This document shows, in pieces, positions 6,566-6,765 of a stretch of 6,765 bases of DNA. Each line of letters starts with the position of its first letter. The first letter of the stretch is position 1. Under the pieces are notes generated by a model. The model did not search any database. It was given only the letters and a program-made list of their open reading frames with translations, and was not told the origin of the DNA. The translations under genes were made by a program, and so were the position numbers. Where the stretch lies: positions 1 through 6,765 of the forward strand of contig JAISDI010000278.1 in assembly GCA_031264895.1 (NCBI GenBank), given 5' to 3'. This stretch comes from Endomicrobium sp. GTDB lineage: Bacteria; Elusimicrobiota; Endomicrobiia; Endomicrobiales; Endomicrobiaceae.

Positions 6566-6575
6566 TGCAAGTCAA
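6548..6575 (-). promoter_or_regulatory. Weak candidate promoter for trpBA
   Basis: On the minus strand TTGACT (6575-6570) is followed after 16 bases by CAAAAT (6553-6548, 4 of 6 to TATAAT). It would start transcription near 6541, giving a leader of about 100 bases before trpB. It overlaps repeat copy 1, which makes it less certain. Confidence 0.28.
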
Positions 6576-6614
6576 AGACTTTTTAGAAAAAGGGATTATG
6601 GTAACGGCAATTAT

Positions 6615-6643
6615 TAATTAGTAGCGAGTAATTAGTAATTAAC
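6615..6643. repeat. TAATTAGTA direct repeats
   Basis: TAATTAGTA occurs at 6615-6623 and 6629-6637, and a third partial unit TAATTAAC follows at 6636-6643. The separator is AGCGAG-like. It is an AT-rich low-complexity cluster between the two CCCCRTCCG repeat copies. Confidence 0.5.
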
Positions 6644-6670
6644 GACAATGACAAACGGCAAAAACGACTA

Positions 6671-6693
6671 CCCCGTCCGCTGCGCGTCCACCC
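6671..6693. repeat. Dispersed repeat, copy 2
   Basis: CCCCGTCCG (6671-6679), a 5-base spacer, then CGTCCACCC (6685-6693). It matches copy 1 at 6535-6565 in 17 of the 18 block positions and has the same orientation. It is far more GC-rich than its surroundings. Confidence 0.4.
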
Positions 6694-6765
6694 CTTCATA
6701 GAACTATACTTGACCCACAAAATCATACAAAGCATTCTCTATATGCTAATAAGATATTAAGTACA

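Larger units (their letters stand above)
6440..6765. other. Gene-free region upstream of trpB
   Basis: I find no credible gene here. A possible 62-residue minus-strand frame (6570-6382) mostly overlaps the start of trpB, has no ribosome site worth the name and no recognisable sequence, so I do not call it. The stretch holds the trpB ribosome site, a weak promoter candidate, two copies of a CCCCRTCCG...CGTCCACCC repeat (6535-6565 and 6671-6693), a TAATTAGTA cluster (6615-6643) and an AACGRCAA-rich run (6641-6668). The last 50 bases are AT-rich without visible structure. No T-box, leader peptide with Trp codons or clear attenuator is seen before trpB. Confidence 0.55.

Noticed and set aside
6553..6569. 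AGGGTGG on the minus strand upstream of trpB, like the start of the T-box core AGGGTGGNACCGCG
   Set aside because: Only the first seven bases match; ACCGCG is absent, and there is no specifier stem, AGTA motif or clear terminator/antiterminator pair between it and trpB.
6382..6570. A 62-residue minus-strand frame upstream of and overlapping trpB
   Set aside because: It runs out of frame into trpB, whose start has a strong ribosome site, it has no good ribosome site of its own, and its residues look like translated intergenic and repeat sequence.
1..6765. CRISPR array, phage genes, toxin-antitoxin pair, or insertion sequence
   Set aside because: No regularly spaced repeats, transposase or integrase-like protein, or small paired genes are visible on either strand.

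Overview
The window is AT-rich bacterial chromosome with AAGGA/GGAGG-type ribosome sites, sigma70-like promoters and gaps filled by small palindromic repeats. The protein content (an LtaS/MdoB-type membrane sulfatase-fold enzyme, LemA, an HtpX-like M48 protease, TrpB, TrpA) does not fix the taxon. The AT-rich coding sequence, the GTCATTCC/GCGGAATTCA-type intergenic palindromes and the protein flavour remind me of Elusimicrobiota (Endomicrobium-like). That is an impression, not a result.

Layout. Positions 1-487 hold no convincing gene. They contain several inverted repeats, including a compact 98-base three-stem element (277-374), followed by candidate promoters. A plus-strand block then runs from 488 to 4140: an LtaS-family enzyme, lemA (38 bases later) and an HtpX-like protease (15 bases later). 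The tight spacing suggests one envelope-related transcript. Next comes a tRNA-Asn(GTT) gene with its own promoter (4161-4188) and a strong hairpin terminator (4328-4361). On the minus strand, trpB (6439 to 5255) and trpA overlap by a few bases and run convergently toward the tRNA. The last ~325 bases (6440-6765, upstream of trpB) hold no gene, but contain two copies of a short repeat and a TAATTAGTA repeat cluster.

How the genes work together. The LtaS-like enzyme probably transfers a phospholipid-derived head group to an extracytoplasmic glycan or lipid acceptor. LemA and the M48 protease are a recurrent pair linked to membrane-protein quality control or envelope stress. TrpA and TrpB form tryptophan synthase and catalyse the last two steps of tryptophan synthesis. 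No other trp genes are visible here.

No clearly new multi-gene system is seen. The points most worth a second look are the 277-374 palindromic element, the hairpin over the first start codon of the LtaS-like gene, the Asp-to-Glu change at the catalytic Asp60 position of TrpA, and the repeated element upstream of trpB.
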